From Rotaria sp. Silwood1 (Eukaryota > Rotifera > Eurotatoria > Philodinida > Philodinidae), in NCBI GenBank assembly GCA_905250075.1, contig CAJNOP010000193.1, positions 186,001 to 250,000 of the forward strand: 64,000 nt of DNA, given 5' to 3'. This document shows positions 22,980-33,921 of this stretch, one piece after another. Below the pieces are notes generated by a model. That model ran no database searches, was not told where the DNA came from, and saw only the letters and a list, made by a program, of their open reading frames with translations. Within the stretch, counting starts at the first letter, position 1; each line of letters starts with the position of its first letter. The translations under genes and the position numbers were made by a program.

Positions 22980-24218
22980 CTCTACAAAGCCCTGTATTTT
23001 GTTTTTTCAAAATGTGTAAGTCGATAAAATCCGACAGGGTCCTTTATCTATTATGGACTTTTACACGTATAAGCAGATAAACTTCTTTGGTATCATTCTA
23101 TTAATCAATCGAAAATACGTACTGAAGTTCTCAAGTTTTTCTATTTTCACTTCAAGAGTCGACACTATCTGTCTCTTATTACTCATCAATATTTTCTTCA
23201 TCATCCTTTTTTTTGCATTTTTTTAAAGTAAACATTTTCAGAGCTAACAAATTTGTAAGATAATCATTTTAATCTCTGAACTTGAATAGTTTTCGAAAAC
23301 TTGCTTCTATTTCTTCATTAAAAAAAACAGAGTTTGAAAGACAAAATGGTAATTCAATGAGCTATATTCATAACGTACTTGTTGGGGTGAGTCGACAGCA
23401 AAATCAGTACCCAACTCGTTCTCGTATGTTGCTAAGAATGACTTCTTTCCTTCGATTTTCTCTTTTTTCTTATCTTGCATTGAAGCTATTCATCACGAAC
23501 GAGATATATCATTCCATCGCTTTTATTTTCTGCTTTCTTTGATATTCTCTTCGTCTTTTTTTTTCAACGTCAGTAATCGATTCTACTGCGGGAAAGACAA
23601 ATTTATGTGCGTTCTATATCTTAACAAGATAGAACACAAGTGAAATATGATACGTATTTGTAGTAAAATAATCTTACACCTAATTTAATAGATTCATCAC
23701 ATGTGATAACTTTTACTTTGCTATTCATAGAAAGAGAACAATCGATGTTAACGAATGAAGACAACTCTGNNNNNNNNNNNNNNNNNNNNNNNNNNNNNNN
23801 NNNNNNNNNNNNNNNNNNNNNNNNNNNNNNNNNNNNNNNNNNNNNNNNNNNNNNNNNNNNNNNNNNNNNATTCATAGAAAGAGAACAATCGATGTTAACG
23901 AATGAAGACAACTCTGGTGATCAAGTAGAGATTTTTAATTTAGAGTGTTTTTCTTTTTAACATGAGATATATAATGCATACCATGATTCAATACCATTCT
24001 AATGTTCCTATCATAGTGTACATATGTTTTGTTTATCTATCAAATATTTTAACGTATACTATCAGCTCAGTTAGAGTGATAAATTCATAGAATAACATTA
24101 ACATCGTTTAAATTCCCTATTTTTTCATTAGTTTTACGACACGAATCTTATTCAAATATACTAGATGAAAAACTAGACGTATGCTAGCTTCGACTGCATT
24201 GAATTGGTTCTTTTTTAT
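22980..24218. other. Gene-poor stretch containing an assembly gap
   Basis: No supported gene. Frames that span the run of N exist only because of the gap. Confidence 0.6.
23723..23915. other. Assembly gap with identical 47-bp flanks
   Basis: A run of exactly 100 N (23770-23869) is flanked by the same 47 bp, ATTCATAGAAAGAGAACAAT to GAAGACAACTCTG, ending at 23769 and again starting at 23870. This is the pattern expected when two contigs overlap but were joined with a fixed-size gap. A true direct duplication is the alternative. Confidence 0.85.
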
Positions 24219-24288
24219 GAGGGAGTGTGGGTGTGGGTGCCTGTATCTGTTGTTTACTCACACCCACGCCCTCCATACTCATATCCAT
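24219..24288. repeat. Telomere-like palindrome
   Basis: The G arm GAGGGAGTGTGGGTGTGGGT (24219-24238) and C arm ACTCACACCCACGCCCTCC (24256-24274), followed by ATACTCATATCC, are separated by about 17 bp. It lies about 160 bp beyond the stop codon of the minus-strand 14-exon gene. Confidence 0.85.
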
Positions 24289-24448
24289 CATGATTGTTTG
24301 ACTTTATTTTAGTTTTTATTTAGATAAAATAATATTTACTAAGAGACCTATGGTCAATTATAATTTTTTGTTATTTTTAAAACAAAAACATTCAAAAAAA
24401 TTCGTTTCTTTTGAAATTTGATCACATCAAATATGCCATTAACACAAA

Positions 24449-27400
24449 TTAAGATTTTTGACTTTTCAGTAACGGTGAACTACAACAGAGAAAAATTCAA
24501 TTTAATAGTGAATACAATATCTAACACTATTAAAGAAAGAGTATGAACACTAACCCCGTCCGTTCATGAGGTTCCTTCTCTAATGATCGTTTTTCATGTG
24601 TTGATGATTGACCCACACTGTCATCTGTTAAACTGTCATTTTTCGGCGATGAAGGAGCACTATCTTCTTTAGAAGAAGTAAAGTCTATAAGTAAAACTTT
24701 TATATTATACATATACTGCAATTTAAGCAACAAAACTTACCATCAATCTCTGGAGCAGATACTACAATTGATCTACGATATGGTACGAAACCATCGTTTG
24801 AGCAATCACATAATTGTAACTGTATACGAAAACTATTCATACTGGCATGATCAATTGTTGCCGCCCGAAGCGCTGTATGAGTAGATAAACGTAAAGAACA
24901 GATGAACCCAAATGTTTCAAGAAAATTTTACGTACTTGAACTATTAGAAGATGAAACTGATAGAGCCTGATGTAACACGAAATCTGTTTCCCAATCTTCG
25001 ATGGTACGTCTGGTAATGTTGAAGATTATACTATAAAAAGAAACACGACCTGTACAAAGTACATGCAAAGCTAACAAGAGTACAATAAAAAAATTATAAA
25101 TTTTTTTATTTTGACAAGTTTTACTTTTTTTGTATTTTTTCATGGTTCTCGAAAACCTATTCATTTATTTACCGCAAGAGATTCACTTGTAGTTGCAATC
25201 TACATGAAAATAAAATTAAAGATGTACTCACGTAGAAACATATTCATTGACAGGAATTAATTTTGAATTAACTGCTCTTTCACCATTCATAATCTTATAG
25301 TTCGGATGAATTTGCGACTCCTGTTCATTGCCAGTAAGTATTTTAATTTCTATACATTTGTTTTTCAATCCTGTACATGTATAGATTTCTGGAATCTTTT
25401 CAAAAACAAAAATAGTACTGATAAAATATAATACAAAATGATAACTTACAACAAATGACACTTCCACATTGTATTGAGTGCTTTTCTGATCTGATGACAC
25501 TTGTTTTTTTACGAGTTTCGTAATTTGTAGTTGATTGGGACCGTAATTATATTGATCCTCCCGATGTCCATTCTCTGAATTATAAAGAATATTTCCAATA
25601 CAATAGCATGTTTGTAATAATGATTTGTAATTTACGTAGTGTGAAAGCATTAGAACAAAACAAGATATCTTGTTCCGGCACAAATCGTTTTTCATCATGA
25701 TGCCAATGAGTGCGACGAAATACGATATATGCCGTGTGTGAGTTGAGAAGTTCAGGCAATCTAGTAATTGCTGTTTGTTTAGCATTCTTTTTTGTCTTCT
25801 TTTTCTTGTCACTTATCCCCCATGATGATAACAATTCATGATCGACTGTAACCATAGTATCTACAGATGTAATGATTATTAGCATACGTGTCATATTGAT
25901 TCTGAAGTTTCAAACTGTTTATTATACCACAAGGAAATCGCCTGATTTGGTATACTTGATTTTGTTGTTTATCATCAGATTCGAACATGTTATTTTTTAA
26001 CTTGCAAATGGCCATCTCCAAACTAAAATTAAACGAAACAAACTCTTAGATTCTTAGATGTAAAATGTGTACTTACGAAAAATATTGGCTATTAATAATC
26101 GCATCTTTTTCTAAATTGTAATGAGTAGGATTTTCGAATTTCAAACCCGTATCAGTACTAAGAACAAATGCATAAGGAGGAAAATACCATTTCTCGTCAG
26201 GACTTTTGGATAATATTGTACATTCCACTTGAGCATTTTCGAATGCTGAAACTGGCTAAAAAAGAAAAGAAAAATCAATAATTATCAAAAATTCAATTTA
26301 CCGTGAAATTTAGTTGTGAATTGCCTACGCAGTCTTTGAGTTTCGGGATCCCTCTGGCTTGTTCGCGAATTAATTCGTTTTTACTGCGGATACGAAATAC
26401 ATTCAGAATTGGATTCATCAAGAATATTGGCCAATGAACATCAAGTGTGATCACTAGAAGAATGAAAATAAGGTATAATAATACTGTTTTAGAGATTATA
26501 ACTTCTAGAACGAACTGGTTCATAAAAATAAAGAATGATGTGTAAGGGTTTGTGGAAAGTTCGTAAAGATGTATGAGAGCAAAAGTATAATGCCACACTT
26601 CCATTCAATAGGTTTAAGTCAGGTCTTAGGGTAGGGTAAATGTATGAGAAAAACTTACCTTCTAAACTGCTTTCCGAGAACTAATATCTAAAAATAAAAC
26701 CAACTATTTTAAATATTAATACTACTAGTTTTCTTTTATTTCACTTGTGCTTTTGTTTGTAAGAACAAGACAAGAAGTATCTCCTCTGATGAAAACCAAA
26801 ATAAATTTAGAAAGAACTGGTAAAATTTTGAAAAAACTAGATTAAAACATACTTGTAACTGGATTATTTGATGCCATTGCTGAACATTGTTCGTTTCTAA
26901 CTAATGGATCAACTGAAGAATCAACAGAATTTTCAGTAGATTGCTCAATGTTATCAGATGCACCATTTGATCCGCTATTATTGCAATTAGCTGCTTCAGA
27001 AACGAACTGATCAATTATTTTAGTCAGATCTTCGTCTTCTGCAAAAATAAACACAAAAAAATCTATAAATAGCATTCGAATAATTGTAAATGATACTAAC
27101 CAACGAATTCTGTTGCTAAGTTCTGCTTCGCACTATCATTCACGTTTTTCAATAATGGCGTTAATAACACAGGATAACCGTCTACAAGAAAAAGTAAATA
27201 AAACATGACTAAAAATAATTCATCTAATATCAGATTGAATTAGTTTTATGTTCTAAAGTTGATGTAGATTCTTCTATTAATTCTCTAATAATCATATTGA
27301 AGAAGTCAATTTTGGTTCTCATTTCACATAAATCAATACAAAAGAACTTTAGTTTCGAAGAAGTCATGCTTTTTATTGAGAAAAAAATCATTGTAACAAT

Positions 27401-27526
27401 GTTTCAATTTAATTTATCAATACTTCATATTAAGTTATACAACTTTGAACAAATTTTAGTAGACTTACCATCGTCAGAATGATAATAATTTTTCGCATTT
27501 TTATCGCTTATTCTAAAGAAAGACAT
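24449..27526 (-). CDS. 14-exon gene for an unknown 540-residue protein
   Basis: Hand splicing on the minus strand gives 14 exons: 27526-27469, 27181-27101, 27038-26853, 26453-26302, 26255-26077, 26022-25928, 25860-25636, 25574-25450, 25395-25232, 25199-25173, 25030-24936, 24872-24741, 24684-24555, 24479-24449. All use GT-AG introns and keep phase to a TAA, which strongly supports a real gene. The protein begins MSFFRISDKN and has an acidic N/S-rich segment around residues 60-100. A compact central part (about 110-440) includes WYFPPYAFVLSTDTG, HWHHDEKRFVPEQDILFCSN and IYTCTGLKNKCIEIKIL. A basic stretch SDKKKKTKKNAKQ could act in nuclear targeting. The tail is rich in S, D and K. No signal peptide or membrane segment is visible. 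The look is of an intracellular, perhaps DNA-binding, protein, but I recognise no family. One intron (25231-25200) is only 32 nt. Confidence 0.8.
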
Positions 27527-27529
27527 TTC

Positions 27530-30500
27530 ATCTACAGAATTACAGTTTAAAATTCCGTACTTATATATATATTTGAATTTTTTCGCTGTCAAGTGGAAAA
27601 AAATTACAAGGTTGGCGACGCATTTCGCTTTATTTACAGATATTTTGCTACTGGAAAAAATATGCTTTTGATTAGTAACTTACTTTTTATTTCGTTCTTT
27701 TTTTTCTTTTTTCGATGAGTAACATTATTCATAACAGAAAGCGTTGAATATGATGTCAAGCGTAACAAATAGTAAAGGTACCTTTCTTTATAATACCTTT
27801 AAAAACTTGAAAAAAAAACATGAGTCTAATATTTTTTTTTTCGAATGTTTGCTGTTCTTTTTCTTTCCAGTAACTTTGATTTTTCTTATCAAAAACAGAG
27901 CAAACAAACTGAGATGCTTTTCTACAAAAACAAGATTTCACAAAAATTGACATAGTTGAGTCATTGCATGTCTGTTCTTGGTAAAATGAATCTCAATAAT
28001 ATGTCGTGTATTATTATTTGATAAAAAGATTAAATTAGAATTTAGATTGAAATTAATATAGAAGTAATCATTTTAAAATATTCACTATGGATGATCTTAT
28101 ATCGTAAATTAATCGATCGATTACGCATCCTTTGAGCAATATAAAAATCTTACGATAAAGCTAAAACATTTTAATCATAAAAATAAAAAACAATTTACAT
28201 GTATTTTTTAACAAATTAATTAATGTGTTTAATTCGTGAATATAAAAATACTTTACTTAAATTTTGCATCCTAATTAACGTCATATTCGTTATGATGAAT
28301 TGTCAAAAAATGAATAAACTTGAAGTTTGAACTGAAACTTGCAAGTAAAATGTCATCTCTATTGATAGTAAACTATTGAAATATAATACTCAACTTTAGT
28401 TTCATTTTCATTGAAGTAAAATGGATGGTATTGATGATGATCGGACTTATATTGCAAAAAAAAAGAATTTTTTGAGTTCTGTACTATTAAACTTTGAGAA
28501 TATATTATAATTAATGTGACACTAATAACATAAAAATTAAAATCAAAACTTCAGGATTCATCAACTAAAAAATGACTTGATTTTCTACGAACAAATAACA
28601 TATAAGTCTTTTAAATTGATAATTATACTATTAGAATATCTCAGCCTCAAAACAAATAAATTTTCATACATTAAACAAATGATTCTTTTTGACTGTTGTT
28701 TTTTTTGTTCTAATTTGTTATCACAGTTTTTGTTTTGTTGAATACGATAGAAAGAAGAAGATAGATATCAGAATAGAGCAATTTGATTGCATTTTTAAAA
28801 CAACCTCATTTACGGAGAAAATCGAAGATTTGTATGTGACGACCTGGAAGTATTTTGGCCAAAGCTTTGTTACTAACTTAGCAAAATGGTACAATTTCTA
28901 TTCATGACATACTAGTCGAGAAGCATTGAAAAGTTTCATTGCATCATACGAAGAGAATAAATATGTGTCATAAATAGCATATTGATCTATGATAGATTAC
29001 CATTTAAGTGATATATGTAAATAAAGAGCTGCATCAACTTTAATTAATCTACGTAATAAAAGCACATCAATTTTTCTTTCATGCATTAAGAATTTCGATT
29101 GACACTTTTTCAAAAAGATTCGTACAAAATATATAAAATATGAGATAGATAGATTTCATGGTGAAATTGACCTCTGAGGCCTGAGCGAATATAAGTTTTT
29201 TTTTCACATTTCTCTTACTTTTCTTACTTTATGTTGCAACACTTGATTTCAATCGTGTTTCACAGAAAATGCAATTTTTCCAAAGTTCATGTCTAAACTG
29301 TTTACCCCTTGGCAAAAGTCTCAATTATGCTGACAAAGAAGATGGAATGGAAATATTGTCACGACAAAATGTCACGAAGCAAGGGCTCTTGATGTTAATT
29401 TAAGACAGTCAAGTATTCAAAAATCAGCAAATGACTGTTTAATCAACCATTTTCTTCAGTGGTTGTCTTGTCACTTTCAGTTCTATTGAATAGTGACGAA
29501 TACGACAGCGCAAAACGCTATTTACTGATCGAAAAAAAGTCTATTAAGACTGTAGCAGGCATGTAGATGAATCTCCATCGCCGCACTCTTATTTCTTCGA
29601 CAAGCTGCGAAGGCTTTTTTTCTCTTTTCTTTTGAGTACGAGTGATCCGGAACAGATAACTATATATCTTAGACTAAATGCAAAAAAAACGTCAGACACG
29701 TTGGTCGTGGCAATCTAAGCAACTGTCTACTATCAAAATAGTTAAGAAATCATTTGGATAAATTAACTTTTTATTCATCACTCACAACCAATAAGTAGAT
29801 ATTTTCACCGATTTCTGGTACAATAGTTGAGTACACATACTCAGTTTGTCTGCATGCAACTTTGATCTTCTATATAAACTTTGTACCTAGAAAAACTGTC
29901 GAACGGTATAAGGACGAGTGTTAGATCGTAGGACTGAAGAAGATAATTTGTTGTCTAAAACAGGATTCAGAATGAATTCAATAAGTCATGAGTAGTATCG
30001 ATGCTGAAATCAAAGTTTTCTTGGTTTTTTAACAGATTACTACAAGACATTCTTTCAATATGCTGAGTATTTATATGAAGCGCAACTGAAATTAATTATT
30101 CTATGATGATTTAGAAAATAGCCCAGAGAGTTTATTCTTCAAAATCAATAATCAGAACACTTGACTTCTTTTTTTTTCGGCTAAATTCTGTATCGAAAAA
30201 CGATCGATTCAAAGTTTCGTCGGATTGTTTTTCTGTTGTTTGTTGAAGATCAAAATCATTCAACAACAAATGTCATTGGAATCATGAACTCCATTCAGGA
30301 CTGAAACGAAAATTCACCAAGATTCAAACGAGATTCTCCTCAGCGACGATACTTCTGAGCAACAGTGAGCATGTGAGGAACACTAAAACACTGAATTCTT
30401 GTTTTTATGTTTGAGACTTATGAAAAGATCTTCTTGAAGTGAAAACTCGAAAAAACTTCACTTCATTAGACAGATTTGTTGTTAATGGCTGACAAATCAG

Positions 30501-30990
30501 ATAGCTTACGTTTTCACTAAGTGAACATTTCGAAGACAACGAACAAGAATTTTCTCGCTATGAATCTATCTGAAGATTTACTTCAAACCATTTTTCAGAT
30601 TGTACCACAATGATTATTTGATCGGAGAGTTGTGATTCATCTTGTTCAAAGACGATAATGTTCTTCAAAGTTCTTTGTCGTAGACTTATGCTTATTCGTC
30701 AATGAAATACTTTTTTTAGGCAGTATTGAAAATTCAAAATGTAAAACAAATTGCTGAAAAGAAGTTTTTCTACTCAGTTTTTTAAATCAATATCTAGGTA
30801 ATTATACTCCAAACTGAAAGAAATGTAATGGCAGCGACCACCGACAGCTTTTATGTCATTTACATCTCTGCTTTGAGCGACAGGACTTACATCAATGATA
30901 TCACTACATAAAACTAATTAAGAAAATATCATATGCAGAAGATCATATTAATTTTCTACGATCTTCTTCGGCGTATTTTTCTCAAGACAA
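27530..30990. other. Long gene-poor stretch
   Basis: About 3.5 kb between the divergent 14-exon gene and the GPCR gene. It is AT-rich with many homopolymer runs. No exon with codon-like composition, no telomere-like palindrome and no motif patch was found. Confidence 0.5.
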
Positions 30991-30997
30991 TATCCTC

Positions 30998-31005
30998 TAT
31001 AAAAG
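30998..31005 (+). promoter_or_regulatory. Probable TATA box of the GPCR gene
   Basis: TATAAAAG lies 64 bp before the proposed ATG at 31069, a suitable distance for a short 5' untranslated region. Confidence 0.45.
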
Positions 31006-31068
31006 ATTTGCATTTTTCATTTGGTTCATCTTAGAGAAGAGCTAAACAATATTAAGTTGAATTTTAAA

Positions 31069-32088
31069 ATGTCGTCGTTCGTTGAATTACTAAATGCAAC
31101 AGCTCAAAAGGTTAATATCATCGTTGGTATTACATTTTTTTTGCTTGGTTTTATTGGCAATATTATGAATATTTTAATGTTCTCTTCTGTATTGAAAATA
31201 GCAGTCTTTCCAAGAAGTCCTAGTCGTCTCTACCTATTGGTTACTTCCATTGCTAATTTGATATTTGTTTGTTATTTACTACTAACTCGCATTTTGATTT
31301 CTGGATTCTTTATTCCAGTAACAAATACCATTAATTTTATGTGTAAATCACGTTTTTATATTGGTCAAGTTTGCATGTTTACATCACTTTTCTCTACTTC
31401 TTTTGCAACTATTGATCAATATTTTGTATCAAGTCGATCTGCAAGAATTCGTCAATTGAGTCAATTATCATTTGCAAGAATAATTATATTAGTTTCTGTT
31501 GTTCTTTGGTGTTCAATGAATATACCAGTATTATTTCTTTACAATGTGTATACAAAAGCAAACAGTACATCAACTGTATGCACAGTATATTCTCCTGCTT
31601 GGTCATTTTATTACACATATTTTCAAAGTTTGATTTTGCTTTGTCTTGTACCTTTGTCAATATTTATCATATTTGGATTATTGACAAGAAAGAATCTTCG
31701 CTCTGTAACTCAACTTCATCGATCAATTTCTCGTCAAATGACTAAAATGATTCTTTTACAGGCAACCTTAATGTCACTTTCTCTTTTCATAGCTACCGTT
31801 CAAATAATTTATCAATCAGTAACAATGAATATTCAAAAAGATGCATTACGTAATGCTCAAGATAATATATTTAATACAGTTGCTAATTTATTGACATATG
31901 CAACTTATTTTGGAGATTTTTATATTTATTTATGTTCATCAAAATCTTTGCGCCAAAGTTTTAAAAAAATTATATTCAATCGTGCAAAATCTCAGCCACA
32001 GATTACAGCAACATATTTTACTCGAACCCAAAGAGATGCTATAACATTTCAGAATAAAGTACGACCTATGGAAAATGACAACAATTGA
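31069..32088 (+). CDS. Rhodopsin-like seven-transmembrane receptor
   Basis: Intronless gene of 339 codons. The start is the ATG at 31069 (MSSFVELLNATAQ); the frame is open upstream but has no earlier ATG. Seven hydrophobic segments lie at roughly residues 15-41, 54-78, 92-115, 135-155, 178-203, 225-247 and 270-295. The first has the class A GN pair (LLGFIGNIMN), and N-glycosylation sequons precede it. A cysteine just before the third segment (NFMCKSR) and one in the second extracellular loop (STVCTVYS) can form the usual disulfide. The DRY motif is changed to DQY (TIDQYFVSS). The seventh segment lacks a standard NPxxY. A basic tail follows (SLRQSFKKIIFNRAKS). This fits the large lineage-expanded, peptide-receptor-like GPCR families of rotifers. 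The ligand is unknown. Confidence 0.9.
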   Translation: MSSFVELLNATAQKVNIIVGITFFLLGFIGNIMNILMFSSVLKIAVFPRSPSRLYLLVTSIANLIFVCYLLLTRILISGFFIPVTNTINFMCKSRFYIGQVCMFTSLFSTSFATIDQYFVSSRSARIRQLSQLSFARIIILVSVVLWCSMNIPVLFLYNVYTKANSTSTVCTVYSPAWSFYYTYFQSLILLCLVPLSIFIIFGLLTRKNLRSVTQLHRSISRQMTKMILLQATLMSLSLFIATVQIIYQSVTMNIQKDALRNAQDNIFNTVANLLTYATYFGDFYIYLCSSKSLRQSFKKIIFNRAKSQPQITATYFTRTQRDAITFQNKVRPMENDNN

Positions 32089-32372
32089 ACAATATCAATT
32101 ACATATAGATTACTTGTTCCTATGTCTAATATTGACCTTCTATATTTTCCCTAGTTCTCTATTAATAATTCACCTTTGAAAACGTTGCTTCTCGAGTAGT
32201 CTACAATCAAGACTTTAAATTCTCTTGTTGTGACTACTTACTTATAATTAGATTCAAGAGTAATTTAATGTACGAGAAATAAATTACCAATTAAATATTT
32301 TTCCACAATGATTCACATCAATGATTACACTGAGGAAAGAAAGTACTATGGCATATAGGATTATAAGGAAAT
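32089..32372. other. Downstream region of the GPCR gene
   Basis: Holds the likely 3' untranslated region, with AGAAATAAATTACC near 32275. No other feature. Confidence 0.5.
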
Positions 32373-32420
32373 AGGTGTGGATCTAGATATTTGTTCCACC
32401 CGCAGCATATCCACATCCAC
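32373..32420. repeat. Telomere-like palindrome, short
   Basis: The G arm AGGTGTGGATCT and C arm CCACCCGC...ATCCACATCCAC are separated by about 15 bp. A TPR gene fragment starts just to the right. Confidence 0.55.
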
Positions 32421-32439
32421 GTCAACTACAATCTCACAG

Positions 32440-32880
32440 AAAGATAAACATTTAAGCACATTTTTGAATTATCAAATGGGAAAAGTGTTTATAGCAAAGA
32501 GTGAACTAAATAATGCATTGCCTTGTTTTGGAAAAAACCTTCGAATTTGTACAGAAAATGTTTATGCCGAATGACTCGGTACTGACATATGCTGATAGAA
32601 ATTTCGACAGTGTTCATCATTCAATGGGGGATTACCAGAAAGCGTTGACTTACTATGAAAAAAAACCTTGAAATTCAGCAAAATCGTTCGTTATTTGGTT
32701 CTCTTGACTTGGCTAATATTTACAAACACATAGGTGTATTATATGAAGCAATGAGCGAATATTTGAAAGCACTTCAATATGATGAAAATAATCTTGAAAT
32801 CGAACTAAAGTATCTTCCAATAACTCATCTTAACATAGCTTTGATCTATATAAATATCTTGGATATGTGTGTATTATTAT
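32440..32880 (+). pseudogene. Broken TPR (kinesin-light-chain type) fragment
   Basis: Protein-like blocks match tetratricopeptide repeats of the same type as the intact gene at 37978: LNYQMGKVFIAKSELNNALP, then a block ending MGDYQKALTYYEKNLEIQQN, then LANIYKHIGVLYEAMSEYLK and FEIELKYLP-like sequence. They lie in different frames, so the fragment cannot encode one protein without changes. It amounts to about three repeats, lacks the start and end of a gene, and is bounded by telomere-like sequence on both sides (32373-32420 and 32896-32908). It may derive from a paralogue of the downstream gene. Confidence 0.7.
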
Positions 32881-32895
32881 AGTTTTCGTTACATT

Positions 32896-32908
32896 CACAC
32901 CCACGCCC
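32896..32908. repeat. Single telomere-like C arm
   Basis: CACACCCACGCCC with no G arm next to it. The nearest G arm on the left is at 32373, so the TPR fragment may lie inside an enlarged loop. Confidence 0.45.
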
Positions 32909-32919
32909 AAAACAGCAGG

Positions 32920-33921
32920 ACAATATACTACAGGGAGATTATTTTTATGTGCTGACTCATATAAAGTTTTATAATCAAAAACATTAATAATTCTTATACT
33001 GTATTTCTAGTGTGAGTATTCGATGAAGATTCATTTGAAGAATAATTTCATTAGGAACATATTTTCATGATTAGTAAAACCCTCGAAAAGAACGAATAAT
33101 ACATTAATACAAAAAATAATTGTCTCGTATTTCGGATATTTATATTTACTCAAATAAGTTTTGAGAATACGTGATGTTAATATCAGTATTTAGTTTTTTA
33201 GGAAAGCTTTGATCACATTCTTGAGTTACTATTGCATTCATTATCTAATTGTAATTGTTATCTCGTAAATAATAATTGTAGTGAAGAGTTGATTGTACAA
33301 TATAAATTGGTTTTTTCATTTAATGACATTAACGGTTAGCTAAACTCTTTCATGATCAGTAAATTTTCCTTCGAATACAAATTACATTAATTTGATTGTG
33401 ATGCAATTATTTAATATTTAACAAACATTACATCTTCTATTCTAGCTTAAAGTTTAATGAACTATGTCACATATTAAAATCTCTAATAATTAGTGAACAC
33501 CTCTCTAGTCTGATTTATAGATACTTTTCTTGTAGTTTCCTACCGCAGTATTATTAATCCAGAAATTCGACACTAAGATCAAAACAATGAATTCCATTTG
33601 ATATTTTTGAATTATTTAGATTTCACAACACTGGATATTAAATTTATCTTATGTGCTAATTATGTTTTTTTTTTTATTTTAAAAAGTCTATGAATTAGCT
33701 AATCTACATTAATTTTTTTGATAAATATATAATACTACAACTTAATAATCAACGATGTATAGAAAGTAATGGTTTAAATTAAATTTAAACATGGTTATGT
33801 TTTGATTGCCCTCATAACGCTATATCGCTACCAATATTATCATTGTCAGCCACTTTTATAGGCGCCAATGGTTTTAAGTTCTCTCCATGGACTAAATGAA
33901 ATAGAAAAACTCAAAAGAACC
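32920..33921. other. AT-rich intergenic
   Basis: Very AT-rich, with a short perfect palindrome GTTTAAATTAAATTTAAAC near 33773. Nothing else recognised. Confidence 0.5.

Noticed and set aside
23621-23960. Open frames spanning the N run
   Set aside because: Created by the gap; the flanks are the same sequence twice.
26659-26680. Possible 22-nt extra exon in the 14-exon gene with AG and GTAAG borders
   Set aside because: Including it breaks the phase and gives a stop in the next exon, while skipping it keeps the frame.
31021-31068. Sixteen-residue amino-terminal extension of the GPCR
   Set aside because: It would have to start on TTG; the first ATG in frame is at 31069.
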